A stretch of 64,000 nucleotides of DNA from the NCBI GenBank assembly GCA_963762165.1, contig CAVXJN010000003.1, positions 310,001 to 374,000 on the forward strand. The letters run 5' to 3'. The notes below the pieces were generated by a model. It saw nothing but the letters and a program-made list of their open reading frames with translations. It ran no database searches and was not told the DNA's origin. Positions 8,766 to 18,141 of this stretch are shown here, in pieces. Position numbers and translations under genes: made by a program. This DNA is from CAVXJN01 sp963762165. Its GTDB lineage: Bacteria > Pseudomonadota > Gammaproteobacteria > JASBUN01. Positions within the stretch are counted from its first letter, which is position 1. Each line of letters begins with the position of its first letter.

Positions 8766-9092
8766 ATGATTATGCAAGGAGCACGTAAACCAAGGCTGGA
8801 GTTCGACCGCGACGGTTTCCTCAAGGATCCCGAGGCGTGGAACCACTCCCTGGCCGAGCAGATGGCCCACCAGAGCGGATTCGACGGTCTGACCCCGGAA
8901 CAATGGCGCATCCTGCATTGGCTCAGAGATTATTTCTTTGAAACCGGTTCTCCGCCCTCGGCCCACCAGGTATGCCACGAGAATCATCTGCAGCACGACT
9001 GCATCGGCCGGGTCTTTCGTCATGACCTGCGCGGCGCCTGGCGAATCGCCGGCCTGCCCAATCCCGGCGAAGAAGCCAAAGCGTACATGTAA
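8766..9092 (+). CDS. DsrC/TusE-fold protein lacking the C-terminal cysteine
   Basis: The 108-residue protein has the family's pattern: DRDGFLKDPEAWN at the N-terminus, GLTPEQWRILHWLRDYF in the centre and AWRIAGLPNP near the end. In sulfur-relay TusE and in DsrC the chain ends with a conserved penultimate cysteine shortly after GLPKP. Here the tail is GEEAKAYM with no cysteine; the only cysteines are at about 70 and 79. The classical persulfide-carrying role is therefore unlikely, and a regulatory or scaffolding role, as proposed for cysteine-less family members, is more plausible. The start at 8766 has AGGAG seven bases upstream. It stands alone between pntB and the DnaA-box region. Confidence 0.8.
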   Translation: MIMQGARKPRLEFDRDGFLKDPEAWNHSLAEQMAHQSGFDGLTPEQWRILHWLRDYFFETGSPPSAHQVCHENHLQHDCIGRVFRHDLRGAWRIAGLPNPGEEAKAYM

Positions 9093-9246
9093 ACGCCCGT
9101 TCCGGTGGCGGCCGCGCGGGCACCGCGCGGCTATGTTCGGCGCGCGCGTTTTGCATGGCGCGGCGGTGACGTTTGCCCGGCGGACGCTGCACGCCAGCGC
9201 TCCACAGGTCGGAAAAACAGCGCGTTAGCCCGTCGCGGCCAGGGAT

Positions 9247-9459
9247 TTATACACAAGCCACCAAAAACCACACCTGAAATACACGTATTTCCAAGGCGGA
9301 TTGTCGCCACTTCCGAAACAAACCTATAAGCAGCTGAAGTTCAAGACAATTTCAAATTGGCTAAAATTTCACCATTCTGTCACAAATCCTTTCACCACCG
9401 CTGCAAAGCATTTTCTTTCAGGGTTCATCCACAGAGTTATCCACAGGTTTTGTGGATAA
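9247..9459. other. DnaA-box cluster, candidate replication origin
   Basis: This is a ~490-base gene-free stretch (9093-9582). Exact DnaA boxes of the TTATNCACA type occur at 9247-9255 (plus), 9437-9445 (plus, TTATCCACA) and 9451-9459 (minus, TTATCCACA). A one-mismatch box lies at 9425-9433. The last two exact boxes form an inverted pair separated by five bases. Between the outer boxes, 9300-9420 is clearly richer in A and T than the surroundings, as expected for an unwinding element. priA, the replication-restart helicase, follows at once. It could be oriC, or a DnaA-binding regulatory site for priA. No skew calculation was possible. Confidence 0.5.
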
Positions 9460-9520
9460 CCCGTAAATACAATGCAGTGTTCGCGAGTTAGTGCATGTCA
9501 GCTCAGAAGTCACCTTAAGT

Positions 9521-9548
9521 TTGCCCGCTAACAAGGGCGTACTATACT
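9521..9548 (+). promoter_or_regulatory. Probable sigma-70 promoter of priA
   Basis: TTGCCC at 9521-9526 and TATACT at 9543-9548 are separated by 16 bases. Initiation near 9555 would give a leader of about 28 bases to the ATG at 9583 and only 10 to the ATG at 9565, favouring the downstream start. It lies directly after the DnaA-box cluster. Confidence 0.5.
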
Positions 9549-9582
9549 TTCCGGTCCCGACGGGATGGTAGAGTACGCCACC

Positions 9583-11784
9583 ATGCCATCCGGTCCCATT
9601 TTCCAGGTCGCGGTGCCGTCGCCACTGCGGCGTGTATTCGATTACTTGCCTTGCCCCGACGGACCGGCGGAGCTGCCTCCGGGCACTCGGGTGCGGGTAC
9701 CGTTCGGGCGCAGCGAATCGATCGGCATTGTGCTGGGGACAAGCAGCCACTCGGAAATTCCACACCAGCGCCTGAAACCGATCCGCGCCGTACTGGATCC
9801 TGGTCCGGTGCTCACGCCTGCCATGCTCGCGCTCGCACAATGGGCCAGCCAGTATTACCGCCATCCGCTGGGCGAGGTGCTGAGCGCGGCCTTGCCGGTG
9901 CTCCTGCGCCAAGGGCGTCCCTACCGCGGCGAAAGGCTCGGCCGCTGGCGGCTGACGCCCGAGGGCGCTGTGGTCGACCCCTCGTCCCTGGGCAGAAGCC
10001 CGCGCCAGGCCGCAGTCCTGAGCCGGCTGCGGAATCTGGGCGGCAGTGCGACCGCCGAACAGCTGCGTGAGTTGGAAGGCGATTGGCGTGGCGCCTTGCG
10101 GGCGCTCGGCGCCAAACGCTGGGTCGAATACTACGAACTCGACGCCGTGCCGGCCGCCGGGACCGGCACCGAGGCACCGCTGCCGTTGGCCGGCGCGCAG
10201 GCGGACGCGGTAGCCCAGGTCTGCGGCGCGCGCGGCTTCTCGCCGTTTCTGCTCTATGGCGTCACCGGTAGCGGCAAGACCGAAGTCTATTTGCAGATCA
10301 TCAGTCAAGCGCTGGCGCACGACCGCCAGGCTTTGGTACTGGTGCCGGAGATCGGCCTCACACCGCAGCTGGTGCAGCGTTTCCGCGAACGCTTCGCAGT
10401 GCCGCTGGCGGTATTGCACTCGGGACGCAACGAACAGGAGCGGCTCAACGCCTGGGTCGCCGCCGCCCGCGGCGAAGCGCCGATCGTGCTTGGCACCCGC
10501 TCGGCGATTTTCACGCCCCTGGCGCGGCCCGGGATCTTGATCGTCGACGAGGAACACGACAACTCCTTCAAGCAACAGGACGGCCTGCGCTATTCCGCCC
10601 GCGACCTGGCCCTGGTACGCGCGCGCCAGGAAGACATCCCGGTGGTGCTGGCCTCAGCCACGCCGGCGCTGGAAAGCCTGCACAACGCCTGGCAGGACCG
10701 ATACCGATTGCTGCAACTGCCCGAGCGGGCCGGCAACGCTGTACATCCGCGCATGGAACTGCTGGACGTGCGCAGTCGTCCCATGCACGAGGGTCTGGCG
10801 GAAAATCTCCTGCAACGCATGGCGGCCCATGTCGCGCGCGGCGGCCAGGTGCTGCTGTTTCTCAATCGCCGCGGTTTTGCGCCCACGGTCCTGTGCCACG
10901 ACTGCGGCTGGGTCGCGGAATGTCACCGCTGCGACGCCCACATGACCCTGCATCATGCCAGCGGGCGCCTGCGCTGCCACCATTGCGGCGCCGAACGGCC
11001 GGTGGATCCGGCTTGTCCCGCCTGCGGCAGCGTCGACCTGCGTCCCATCGGCCAGGGTACGGAACGGCTCGAGGGTTTCCTGCGCCAGCGCTTCACGGAT
11101 CTGGGCGTGGTAAGGATCGACCGCGACAGCACCCGGCGCAAAGGCGCATTGGAAGAAAAGCTCGCCAGTGTACAGAGCGGTGCCAGCCGCATCCTGCTCG
11201 GCACCCAGATGCTCACCAAAGGACATCATTTCCCGGAGGTGACGCTCGTGGGCGTGGTGGATGCCGATCAGGGTTTGTTCAGCAGCGACTTTCGCGCCGG
11301 CGAGCGCATGGCGCAATTGGTCATTCAAGTCGCCGGCCGCGCCGGGCGTGCCCAGCAGCCCGGTGAAGTGGTGATCCAGACCCATCATCCGGACCATCCG
11401 CTGTTGCAGGCGCTGGTACGCCAGGACTATCTGGCGTTCGCGCGCATGGCATTGGCGGAACGCCGGGAAACGCGACTGCCGCCGTTTGCAAGTCTGGCAT
11501 TGATTCGCGCCGAAGCGCCCAATCGTGACGCACCCGCCCTGTTTTTGGATCAAGTGAGCGACTGCGCGCGCCAACTCGGACACGACGGTGTGGAAATTTT
11601 CGGGCCGGTGCCCGCGCCGATGGAACGCCGCCAGGGGCGCTACCGCGCCATGCTACTACTGCAGGCGGAGGAACGAGGTAGTTTGCAGCGCCTGCTGACG
11701 CCGCTGGCACCGGCCCTGGAAACGCTGCCCAAGGCACGCGCGGTGCGCTGGTCGCTGGACGTGGATCCGGTGGATACGTTCTAG
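9583..11784 (+). CDS. priA: Primosomal protein N' (replication restart helicase)
   Basis: The 733-residue protein has the PriA layout: an N-terminal 3'-DNA-binding domain (FQVAVPSPLRRVFDYL), a winged-helix region, then an SF2 helicase with Walker A GVTGSGKTE near residue 226 and the DEEHD box near 321. The zinc-binding insert has four CxxC pairs between about residues 437 and 482 (CHDCGW, CHRCDA, CHHCGA, CPACGS). Role: recognises stalled forks and reloads the replicative helicase through PriB/DnaT. The ATG at 9583 gives the canonical short N-terminus; an in-frame ATG at 9565 adds six residues. The gene precedes argS and a SPOR gene, an order seen in other gammaproteobacteria. Confidence 0.95.
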   Translation: MPSGPIFQVAVPSPLRRVFDYLPCPDGPAELPPGTRVRVPFGRSESIGIVLGTSSHSEIPHQRLKPIRAVLDPGPVLTPAMLALAQWASQYYRHPLGEVLSAALPVLLRQGRPYRGERLGRWRLTPEGAVVDPSSLGRSPRQAAVLSRLRNLGGSATAEQLRELEGDWRGALRALGAKRWVEYYELDAVPAAGTGTEAPLPLAGAQADAVAQVCGARGFSPFLLYGVTGSGKTEVYLQIISQALAHDRQALVLVPEIGLTPQLVQRFRERFAVPLAVLHSGRNEQERLNAWVAAARGEAPIVLGTRSAIFTPLARPGILIVDEEHDNSFKQQDGLRYSARDLALVRARQEDIPVVLASATPALESLHNAWQDRYRLLQLPERAGNAVHPRMELLDVRSRPMHEGLAENLLQRMAAHVARGGQVLLFLNRRGFAPTVLCHDCGWVAECHRCDAHMTLHHASGRLRCHHCGAERPVDPACPACGSVDLRPIGQGTERLEGFLRQRFTDLGVVRIDRDSTRRKGALEEKLASVQSGASRILLGTQMLTKGHHFPEVTLVGVVDADQGLFSSDFRAGERMAQLVIQVAGRAGRAQQPGEVVIQTHHPDHPLLQALVRQDYLAFARMALAERRETRLPPFASLALIRAEAPNRDAPALFLDQVSDCARQLGHDGVEIFGPVPAPMERRQGRYRAMLLLQAEERGSLQRLLTPLAPALETLPKARAVRWSLDVDPVDTF

Positions 11785-11873
11785 GTTCGCGGTTGAAACC
11801 CGCCGGCGAGCGGCGATAATAGCGCGCTGCGTCCTGTTCCTGGCGCCCCCGATCCGGTATCTTTTGCACCCCT

Positions 11874-13634
11874 ATGAAACACTACCTCGAGCAACTGGTC
11901 TCTCAGTCCCTGGCGGCCCTGCGCGACAGCGGCGGCTTGCCGGTGGACGCGCCGGATCAGATCCAGATCGAGCGCACCCGCGACAAATCCCATGGCGATT
12001 TCGCCTGTAACATCGCCCTGACATTGGCCAAGATCGTAGGCCGCAAGCCCCGCGAACTGGCCCAGGAAATCGTCGCCGGGCTACCGCAATCGAATCTGCT
12101 CGCCAAAGCCGAAGTGGCGGGGCCCGGGTTCGTGAATTTCTTTTTGACCCCCACCGCGTACCACAATGTCCTGGGCAATATCCTGGAATTGTCCGAGCGC
12201 TACGGGCGCAGCAACGTGGGCGCGGGCCAGCGGGTGCAGGTCGAATTCGTGTCCGCCAATCCCACCGGTCCGCTGCACGTGGGCCACGGCCGCGGTGCGG
12301 CGTACGGCGCCACCGTCGCCGATCTGCTGGCCGCGGTGGGATTCGACGTGCACCGGGAATACTACGTCAACGACGCGGGCCGGCAGATGGACATTCTCGC
12401 CGCCAGCGTGTGGCTGCGGTATCTGGAGTTGAGCGGCGAAGAAATCCCGTTTCCGGCCAACGGCTACCGCGGCGACTATGTCTGGGACATCGCCGCCGAG
12501 CTGCATCGCAGCCGCGGTGATGCCTTGCGCCATGACGCACAGACGGTGTTCGCAGATTTGCCGGCGGACGAAGGCGGCGGCGGCGACAAAGAGGAATACA
12601 TCGACGCAGTCATCGAGCGGGCGCGGAAACTGCTCGGCCCCCAGGGCTATCGCGAAGTGTTCGATCAGGGGCTGAATACCATTCTCGGCGACATCCGCAA
12701 GGACTTGCATGAATTCGGCGTCGATTACGAGGAATGGTATTCGGAACGTTCCCTCACCGAATCCGATGCGGTGGATCGCGCTATCGAACGTTTGCGGCAG
12801 GCGGGGCACTTGTATGAGCGCGATGGCGCGCTGTGGTTTCGCAGCACCGAGTTCGGCGACGAAAAGGATCGGGTGGTTGTCCGCGAGAACGGCCAGCGCA
12901 CCTACTTCGCGTCCGACATCGCTTATCACGCGGACAAGTTGGAACGGGGCTTCGACCGGGTGATCGACGTCTGGGGCGCGGATCACCATGGTTACGTACC
13001 GCGGGTGCGCGCGGCGATGCGGGCCCTGGGCGATGACGACGGCAAGTTGGATGTGCTGTTGGTACAGTTCGCGATTCTCTACCGCGGCGGCGAAAAGGCG
13101 CAGATGTCCACTCGCTCCGGGGAATTCGTCACGTTGCGGGAACTGCGCGACGAAGTGGGCAACGACGCGGCGCGGTTTTTCTATGTCATGCGCAAATGCG
13201 AACAACACCTCGACTTCGACCTGGATCTGGCGAAGTCACAATCGGCGGACAATCCGGTCTATTACATCCAGTATGCCCATGCGCGTGTGTGCAGCGTGCT
13301 GCGACAACTGCAGGACAAAGGACTCAGTCGCAATGTCGAGCGCGGCCAGCGCAATCTGCACCTGCTGGGTGAATCCCACGAACTCGATCTGATGACCACG
13401 CTGTCGCGGTTTCCCGAAGTCGTGGAGGCGGCAGCGCTCAATCACGAGCCCCATCAGCTGGCCCACTATCTGCGCGGCCTGGCAAACGATTTTCACACCT
13501 ATTACAACGCCCACCAGTTTCTGGTCGATGACGACGCCTTGCGCGACGCGCGCCTGAACTTGATCGTGGCGGTGCGCCAAGTGATCGCAAACGGACTCGG
13601 ATTGCTGGGCGTATCGGCACCGGAGTCCATGTAG
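11874..13634 (+). CDS. argS: Arginyl-tRNA synthetase
   Basis: The 586-residue class-I aminoacyl-tRNA synthetase charges tRNA-Arg. It has the N-terminal ArgRS-specific domain. The HIGH-type signature PTGPLHVGHGRGAAYG lies near residue 130, the KMSKS-loop equivalent QMSTRSGEFVTL near 408, and the C-terminal DALR anticodon-binding domain contains NPVYYIQYAHAR. Length is normal. ATG start at 11874, about 90 bases after priA. It is followed three bases later by the SPOR gene. Confidence 0.96.
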   Translation: MKHYLEQLVSQSLAALRDSGGLPVDAPDQIQIERTRDKSHGDFACNIALTLAKIVGRKPRELAQEIVAGLPQSNLLAKAEVAGPGFVNFFLTPTAYHNVLGNILELSERYGRSNVGAGQRVQVEFVSANPTGPLHVGHGRGAAYGATVADLLAAVGFDVHREYYVNDAGRQMDILAASVWLRYLELSGEEIPFPANGYRGDYVWDIAAELHRSRGDALRHDAQTVFADLPADEGGGGDKEEYIDAVIERARKLLGPQGYREVFDQGLNTILGDIRKDLHEFGVDYEEWYSERSLTESDAVDRAIERLRQAGHLYERDGALWFRSTEFGDEKDRVVVRENGQRTYFASDIAYHADKLERGFDRVIDVWGADHHGYVPRVRAAMRALGDDDGKLDVLLVQFAILYRGGEKAQMSTRSGEFVTLRELRDEVGNDAARFFYVMRKCEQHLDFDLDLAKSQSADNPVYYIQYAHARVCSVLRQLQDKGLSRNVERGQRNLHLLGESHELDLMTTLSRFPEVVEAAALNHEPHQLAHYLRGLANDFHTYYNAHQFLVDDDALRDARLNLIVAVRQVIANGLGLLGVSAPESM

Positions 13635-13637
13635 ACG

Positions 13638-14234
13638 ATGGCACGGGATTACAAACACAGCGGCAAACGCAAGAGTAAGAAAAGCGCAGCGGCGCCCGGG
13701 TGGGCCTGGTTACTGGCCGGCTTCGGCCTGGGCCTGCTATCGATGGCGCTGGTGTATCTGTACCACTTGCAGCAACCGGCGGCGCCCACCGGTCAACGAA
13801 ACACAGCAGCGGCCGTTGCGCAAAAGCCGGCGGCAAAAACCAAGCCCGCCAAACCTGCGGCGAAGGCCCAGGACAAAGCGGCTGAGAACCACGGCGTGCA
13901 CTTCGAGTTCTACACCCTGCTACCGGAAAGCGAAGTCGTGATTCCGGAGAAGGACCTGGAACAAAAAGCGCAGCCTGGAAAAGCGCCCGAAAAACCTCCT
14001 GCCAGCTACATGCTGCAGATCGGGTCGTTCCGCCAGCAACCCGAAGCCGAATCCCTCAAGGGTGAACTGGCGCTGATTGGCGTGGTGGCCCACATTCAAA
14101 GGGTCGACATCAAAGGCGACACCTGGTATCGGGTACGAGTGGGCCCATTCGATACCTATGACGAGATCACCCGCGCGCGGGCCCGGCTGCGCGACAACAG
14201 CGTCAATGCCATTCCGGTGAAAGTGAAAGGCTGA
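13638..14234 (+). CDS. SPOR domain protein, FtsN-like
   Basis: A 198-residue bitopic inner-membrane protein. A basic N-terminus (KHSGKRKSKKS) precedes one membrane helix at about residues 23-43, then a Pro/Ala/Lys-rich linker and a C-terminal SPOR domain (from YMLQIGSFRQQPEAE to the end) of about 75 residues. SPOR domains bind denuded septal peptidoglycan, so a role at the division site is likely. Its position right after argS, three bases from the stop, matches the argS-ftsN-like arrangement in related bacteria. It is shorter than E. coli FtsN. Whether it is the essential FtsN cannot be told from sequence alone. Confidence 0.82.
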   Translation: MARDYKHSGKRKSKKSAAAPGWAWLLAGFGLGLLSMALVYLYHLQQPAAPTGQRNTAAAVAQKPAAKTKPAKPAAKAQDKAAENHGVHFEFYTLLPESEVVIPEKDLEQKAQPGKAPEKPPASYMLQIGSFRQQPEAESLKGELALIGVVAHIQRVDIKGDTWYRVRVGPFDTYDEITRARARLRDNSVNAIPVKVKG

Positions 14235-14307
14235 AGGCCCGAATTCCGTCCGCCACGCTGAGACACGGCGATCACGTCGGGTCCGCCGCCGCGCGGTTCG
14301 ATCCGAA

Positions 14308-15192
14308 CTACGGTCGGCGAAACAACTCCCGTTTTTGACGCAACAGCGCCGAGATGTCCTCGTCGCCATGGCCGGCTTCGATCAAACGCCGGTAATGCAC
14401 CAGTGTCATTTCCAACACCGGCAGGCGGCTGTCGCCGTTGGACACTTGCTCCGCCATACGCCGGCAGATCTCGAGGTCCTTGCGATGCAGGGACAGTTTG
14501 AAGCCCGCCGCAAATTGATCGCGGATCATGCTCGGGCCGCGGCGACTGAGAAACCAGCTTCCGGCCGCGCCGCCGGCGAGCGCGTCGACCAGCTTGTCCA
14601 TGTCGAGCTGCAGTGCCTCAGCGAACGCCAGCGCTTCCGACACCGCTTGATTAATGCCCGCCGCCATCAGTTGATTTACGGCTTTGGCGGCCTGGCCGCT
14701 GCCCACGGCACCGATATGGACGATGCCCGAAGCCATCGACGAAAGTGCCGGGCGCACCCTTTCGAGAACGGCATCGTCGCCGCCGACCAGCGCCGTAAGC
14801 CGACCGTTGCGCGCGCCTTCCACGCCGCCGGTAACCGGTGCGTCCAAAAACCCGGCGCCCAGTGCCTGCAAACGCTGCGCCGCCTGCCGGGCGGTGTCGA
14901 CGCTGACTGTGGAACAATCGACGATCGTCGCGCCGCCCGGCACGCCGGGCAGCAGCGCTTCAATCGATTCCAGCACCGCGGCGTCGTCGCTGACACACAG
15001 GAATACGATGTCGCAATCGGCCGCCAGTGCAGCAGGAGTGTCCGCCGCTTGCACGCCCAGCTCGGCGGCCAGCGAACGGCTCTTGCCGGCGGTGCGATTC
15101 CATAGGCCGCACAAATGACCGGCGGCGGCCAGATTTCGCGCCATGGGAGCGCCCATGGCACCCAAACCCATAAATCCTGCACGCATGCTCAT
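14308..15192 (-). CDS. NAD(P)-dependent beta-hydroxyacid dehydrogenase family protein
   Basis: The 294-residue enzyme belongs to the 3-hydroxyisobutyrate dehydrogenase / tartronate semialdehyde reductase family. The N-terminal Rossmann motif is GFMGLGAMGAPMARNLAAAGH. The substrate loop DAPVTGGVEGARNG lies near residue 117, and the catalytic lysine sits in GQAAKAVNQLM at about residue 166. These motifs fix the family but not the substrate. ATG at 15192 (a second in-frame ATG at 15186 is possible). The neighbouring speA gene is on the same strand, 38 bases upstream; no link is apparent. Confidence 0.85.
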   Translation of the reverse strand: MSMRAGFMGLGAMGAPMARNLAAAGHLCGLWNRTAGKSRSLAAELGVQAADTPAALAADCDIVFLCVSDDAAVLESIEALLPGVPGGATIVDCSTVSVDTARQAAQRLQALGAGFLDAPVTGGVEGARNGRLTALVGGDDAVLERVRPALSSMASGIVHIGAVGSGQAAKAVNQLMAAGINQAVSEALAFAEALQLDMDKLVDALAGGAAGSWFLSRRGPSMIRDQFAAGFKLSLHRKDLEICRRMAEQVSNGDSRLPVLEMTLVHYRRLIEAGHGDEDISALLRQKRELFRRP

Positions 15193-15229
15193 GGCCGTTG
15201 TCGTCCGTAGCGGAGCGCCGAAGCGGGGA

Positions 15230-17131
15230 TCAATCCTCCAGGTAAGTGTATCCCTTGAGCCCGGCGGTGAGTTCCATCAAGTAGTGCTCCAGATGTTCGC
15301 GGGCCAGCTTGGAGCCGGCAATCTTGCGCCGGAACGCCTGCAACAGATCGTTGGCAGCGAAGTGCACATAGGCGAGCACTTCCTCCACCGTGTCGCCATG
15401 CTCCGGCTGGCTCAGACGGTAACCGCCGTCAGCGGTCAATTCGACGTTCACAGAATCCGTGTCGCCGAACAGGTTATGCATGTCTCCCAGAATCTCCTGA
15501 TACGCACCGACCATGAAAATACCGAGCAGGTAATGTTCGCCGGCGTGCAGCTGATGTACGGGCAGGGTCGATTCGACGCCTTCGCGGTCGATGTATTGAT
15601 CGATGCGGCCGTCGGAATCGCAAGTCAGATCCTGCAATACCGCGCAACGGTCGGGCACCTCGTCGAGGCGCTGCAAGGGCACGATGGGAAACAACTGATC
15701 GATGGCCCAGACATCGGGAATGGATTGGAACACCGAGAAATTGCAGAACACCTTGTCCGCCAGCACCTCGTTGAGCTCTTCGATCAACTCGCGATGGGAA
15801 CGATTGGTGGCCGCGAGCAACGGCCGCACCCGCTGACAAGTGGCGAAGTAGAGCTGTTCGGCACGCGCACGCTGTTCGAGCGTCAACACGCCGTGGGTAT
15901 ACATGGCGCGGGCTTCAGTCAACCAATGGGCGGCATCGTGATAGGTTTCCAGTGCCGAGCGGCTGGACAGTTGCTGCACGCCCTGCCAGAGATCGTGCAG
16001 GATCAAAGGATCCTCCTCGGCGGGCGCGGCGACGTCGGCGGCATCCTGCGGCCGCTCGATATCGATGACATTGGTAATCAACACCGCGTGGTGCGCCGTC
16101 ATGGCGCGGCCGGATTCGGTGATGATAGCCGGGTAGGGCAGATCGTTGTCGGAACAAGTCTCCCACAATGCATGGACGACGTTGCGTGCATACTCCTGGA
16201 CGCTGTAATTCATCGAACAAAAGCTGCGTGAGCGTGTGCCTTCGTAGTCCACGCCCAGGCCGCCGCCCACATCGACGCAGCGCACATCCACGCCCATGCG
16301 GTGCAGTTCGGCATAATAGCGACCGGCCTCGCGCATGCCGCGCTGGATATCGCGGATATTGGCAATCTGCGAGCCCATGTGAAAATGCAGCAGTTGCAGA
16401 CTGTCGAGCATATCCGCCTGCCGCAGCCGCTCGACCATGGCCAGCACCTGTTGCGCCGAGAGACCGAACTTGGCTTTTTCGCCGCCGGTGTTCTGCCATT
16501 TACCCGAACCCAGCGAGGCCAGACGCACGCGCATACCCAGCAGCGGCTTGATGCCCATGTCCCGGGCTTCGCGAATCACATGTTCGAGCTCGGACAATTT
16601 TTCGACTACGATGTAGATCTCAAGCCCGAGCTGACGACCGATCAGAGCCAAGCGAATGTATTCGCGATCTTTGTAGCCGTTGCAGATGACCACGCCGCCG
16701 TCATCGTCGGACAACGCCATCACTGCCATCAACTCGGGCTTGCTACCCGCCTCAAGGCCCACGCGCCCGGCACCGTGGCCGAGAATCTTCTCCACCACGC
16801 TGCGCTGCTGGTTGACCTTGATGGGGTACACCGCGGTATAGCGCGCCTGGTAATCCTTTTCCGCCATGGCCGTGGCGAATGCGCCGCAAAGGGTATCGAC
16901 CCGATCGTGGAGGATGTCGGCGAAGCGCACCAGCACCGGCAGGGTCAGGCCCGACTGCTGCACCTGGGCGCTGAGTTCGAACAGATCAATGCCGGCGGAT
17001 TGATCATCGCGCGTCGGCCGCACGACAACGTGGCCGGCGTCATTGATATCGAAATACCCGCCGCCCCAGTGACGGATATTGTAGGTGTCGCGGGCGCGCT
17101 GAATGGTGGACTGGTCCATGGGAGGTGCCAC
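15230..17131 (-). CDS. speA: Biosynthetic arginine decarboxylase
   Basis: The 633-residue PLP-dependent fold-III decarboxylase converts arginine to agmatine, the first step of putrescine synthesis. Key features are the PLP lysine in YPIKVNQQRSVVE (about residue 100), the phosphate-binding HFHMGSQIANIRD, the glycine-rich VDVGGGLGVDYEGT and the C-terminal TLPVHQL and GAYQEILGDMHNLFGD segments. Two starts are possible: GTG at 17131 with AGGA upstream, or ATG at 17119 with no clear ribosome site but a more typical N-terminus. It is divergent from speE, so the two polyamine genes share a 140-base promoter region. Confidence 0.95.
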   Translation of the reverse strand: MAPPMDQSTIQRARDTYNIRHWGGGYFDINDAGHVVVRPTRDDQSAGIDLFELSAQVQQSGLTLPVLVRFADILHDRVDTLCGAFATAMAEKDYQARYTAVYPIKVNQQRSVVEKILGHGAGRVGLEAGSKPELMAVMALSDDDGGVVICNGYKDREYIRLALIGRQLGLEIYIVVEKLSELEHVIREARDMGIKPLLGMRVRLASLGSGKWQNTGGEKAKFGLSAQQVLAMVERLRQADMLDSLQLLHFHMGSQIANIRDIQRGMREAGRYYAELHRMGVDVRCVDVGGGLGVDYEGTRSRSFCSMNYSVQEYARNVVHALWETCSDNDLPYPAIITESGRAMTAHHAVLITNVIDIERPQDAADVAAPAEEDPLILHDLWQGVQQLSSRSALETYHDAAHWLTEARAMYTHGVLTLEQRARAEQLYFATCQRVRPLLAATNRSHRELIEELNEVLADKVFCNFSVFQSIPDVWAIDQLFPIVPLQRLDEVPDRCAVLQDLTCDSDGRIDQYIDREGVESTLPVHQLHAGEHYLLGIFMVGAYQEILGDMHNLFGDTDSVNVELTADGGYRLSQPEHGDTVEEVLAYVHFAANDLLQAFRRKIAGSKLAREHLEHYLMELTAGLKGYTYLED

Positions 17132-17274
17132 TTGCGTGATCCTGGTGAGAGGGCCCTGGATTATGGCGGATTCGGCGCCAGAATTGAATGCGTGGCGTGC
17201 GCTCCAGCCTTGTCACCCGCAAGTCCGTTCCGGTACTCTTTAGCGCCCCGTCCGCCTAACCCGAGGAGCATTCG

Positions 17275-18138
17275 ATGGCGCTCGACGAAACCTGGTTCAG
17301 CGAGCCCTGCGAAGAGTGCGGGTCTGCGTTTTCACTGCGGATCAACGAAAAATTGCACGACGAGCAAACGCCGTACCAACGGATCGAAGTGTATTCGACC
17401 GCCAAGTTCGGCAATCTGATGGTGATCGACGGCTTCGTGATGCTCACGGACCGCGATAATTTCGTCTACCACGAAATGATGAGTCATCCGGCGCTGTTCA
17501 CGCACAACGACCCGAAAAAAGTGGTCATTATCGGCGGTGGCGACTGCGGTACGCTGCGCGAAGTGCTCAAGCACAGTGGTGTCGTGGAAGCCTGGCAGGT
17601 GGAAATCGACGAACGCGTCACCCGCGTGTCGGAACAATATTTCCCAGCTTTGTGCGACGCCAATGACGATGCGCGTGCGAACTTCTACTTCGGCGACGGC
17701 ATCCAATGGATGAAGGACGCCGAGCCCGGCAGTATTGATGTCATCATCATCGACAGCACCGATCCCATCGGTCCCGCCGAAGGACTGTTTTCGGAACCCT
17801 TTTATCGCGACTGCCACCGCGCCCTGCGCGACGGCGGCATCCTGGTGCAACAAAGTGAATCGCCGTTGTTCCACATGCGCATCATCAAGCCCATGCACAA
17901 GGCGATGCGCGCCGCCGATTTCCAACACACACGAACACTCACCTATCCCCAGTGCAGCTATCCTTCCGGCTGGTGGAGTTCGACCATGGCGCGCAAGAAC
18001 GCCGATCTGGAAAATTTTCGTGAACAGGACGCGAAGCGGCGCGACTTCGAAACCCACTACTACAACGCCGACATACACCGCGCGGCGTTTGCGGCGCCTG
18101 AATTCTTCAGGCGGGAACTCGCCGAATACCTGAAATGA
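17275..18138 (+). CDS. speE: Spermidine synthase (polyamine aminopropyltransferase)
   Basis: The 287-residue protein has the SpeE fold. An N-terminal beta domain is followed by the methyltransferase-like domain with VVIIGGGDCGTLREVLKH (dcAdoMet site), the acidic VEIDERV, and DVIIIDSTDPIGPAEGLF containing the catalytic Asp. It transfers the aminopropyl group from decarboxylated SAM to putrescine. ATG with GAGGAG six bases upstream. It ends three bases before the convergent fetB remnant. Confidence 0.95.
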   Translation: MALDETWFSEPCEECGSAFSLRINEKLHDEQTPYQRIEVYSTAKFGNLMVIDGFVMLTDRDNFVYHEMMSHPALFTHNDPKKVVIIGGGDCGTLREVLKHSGVVEAWQVEIDERVTRVSEQYFPALCDANDDARANFYFGDGIQWMKDAEPGSIDVIIIDSTDPIGPAEGLFSEPFYRDCHRALRDGGILVQQSESPLFHMRIIKPMHKAMRAADFQHTRTLTYPQCSYPSGWWSSTMARKNADLENFREQDAKRRDFETHYYNADIHRAAFAAPEFFRRELAEYLK

Positions 18139-18141
18139 CGC

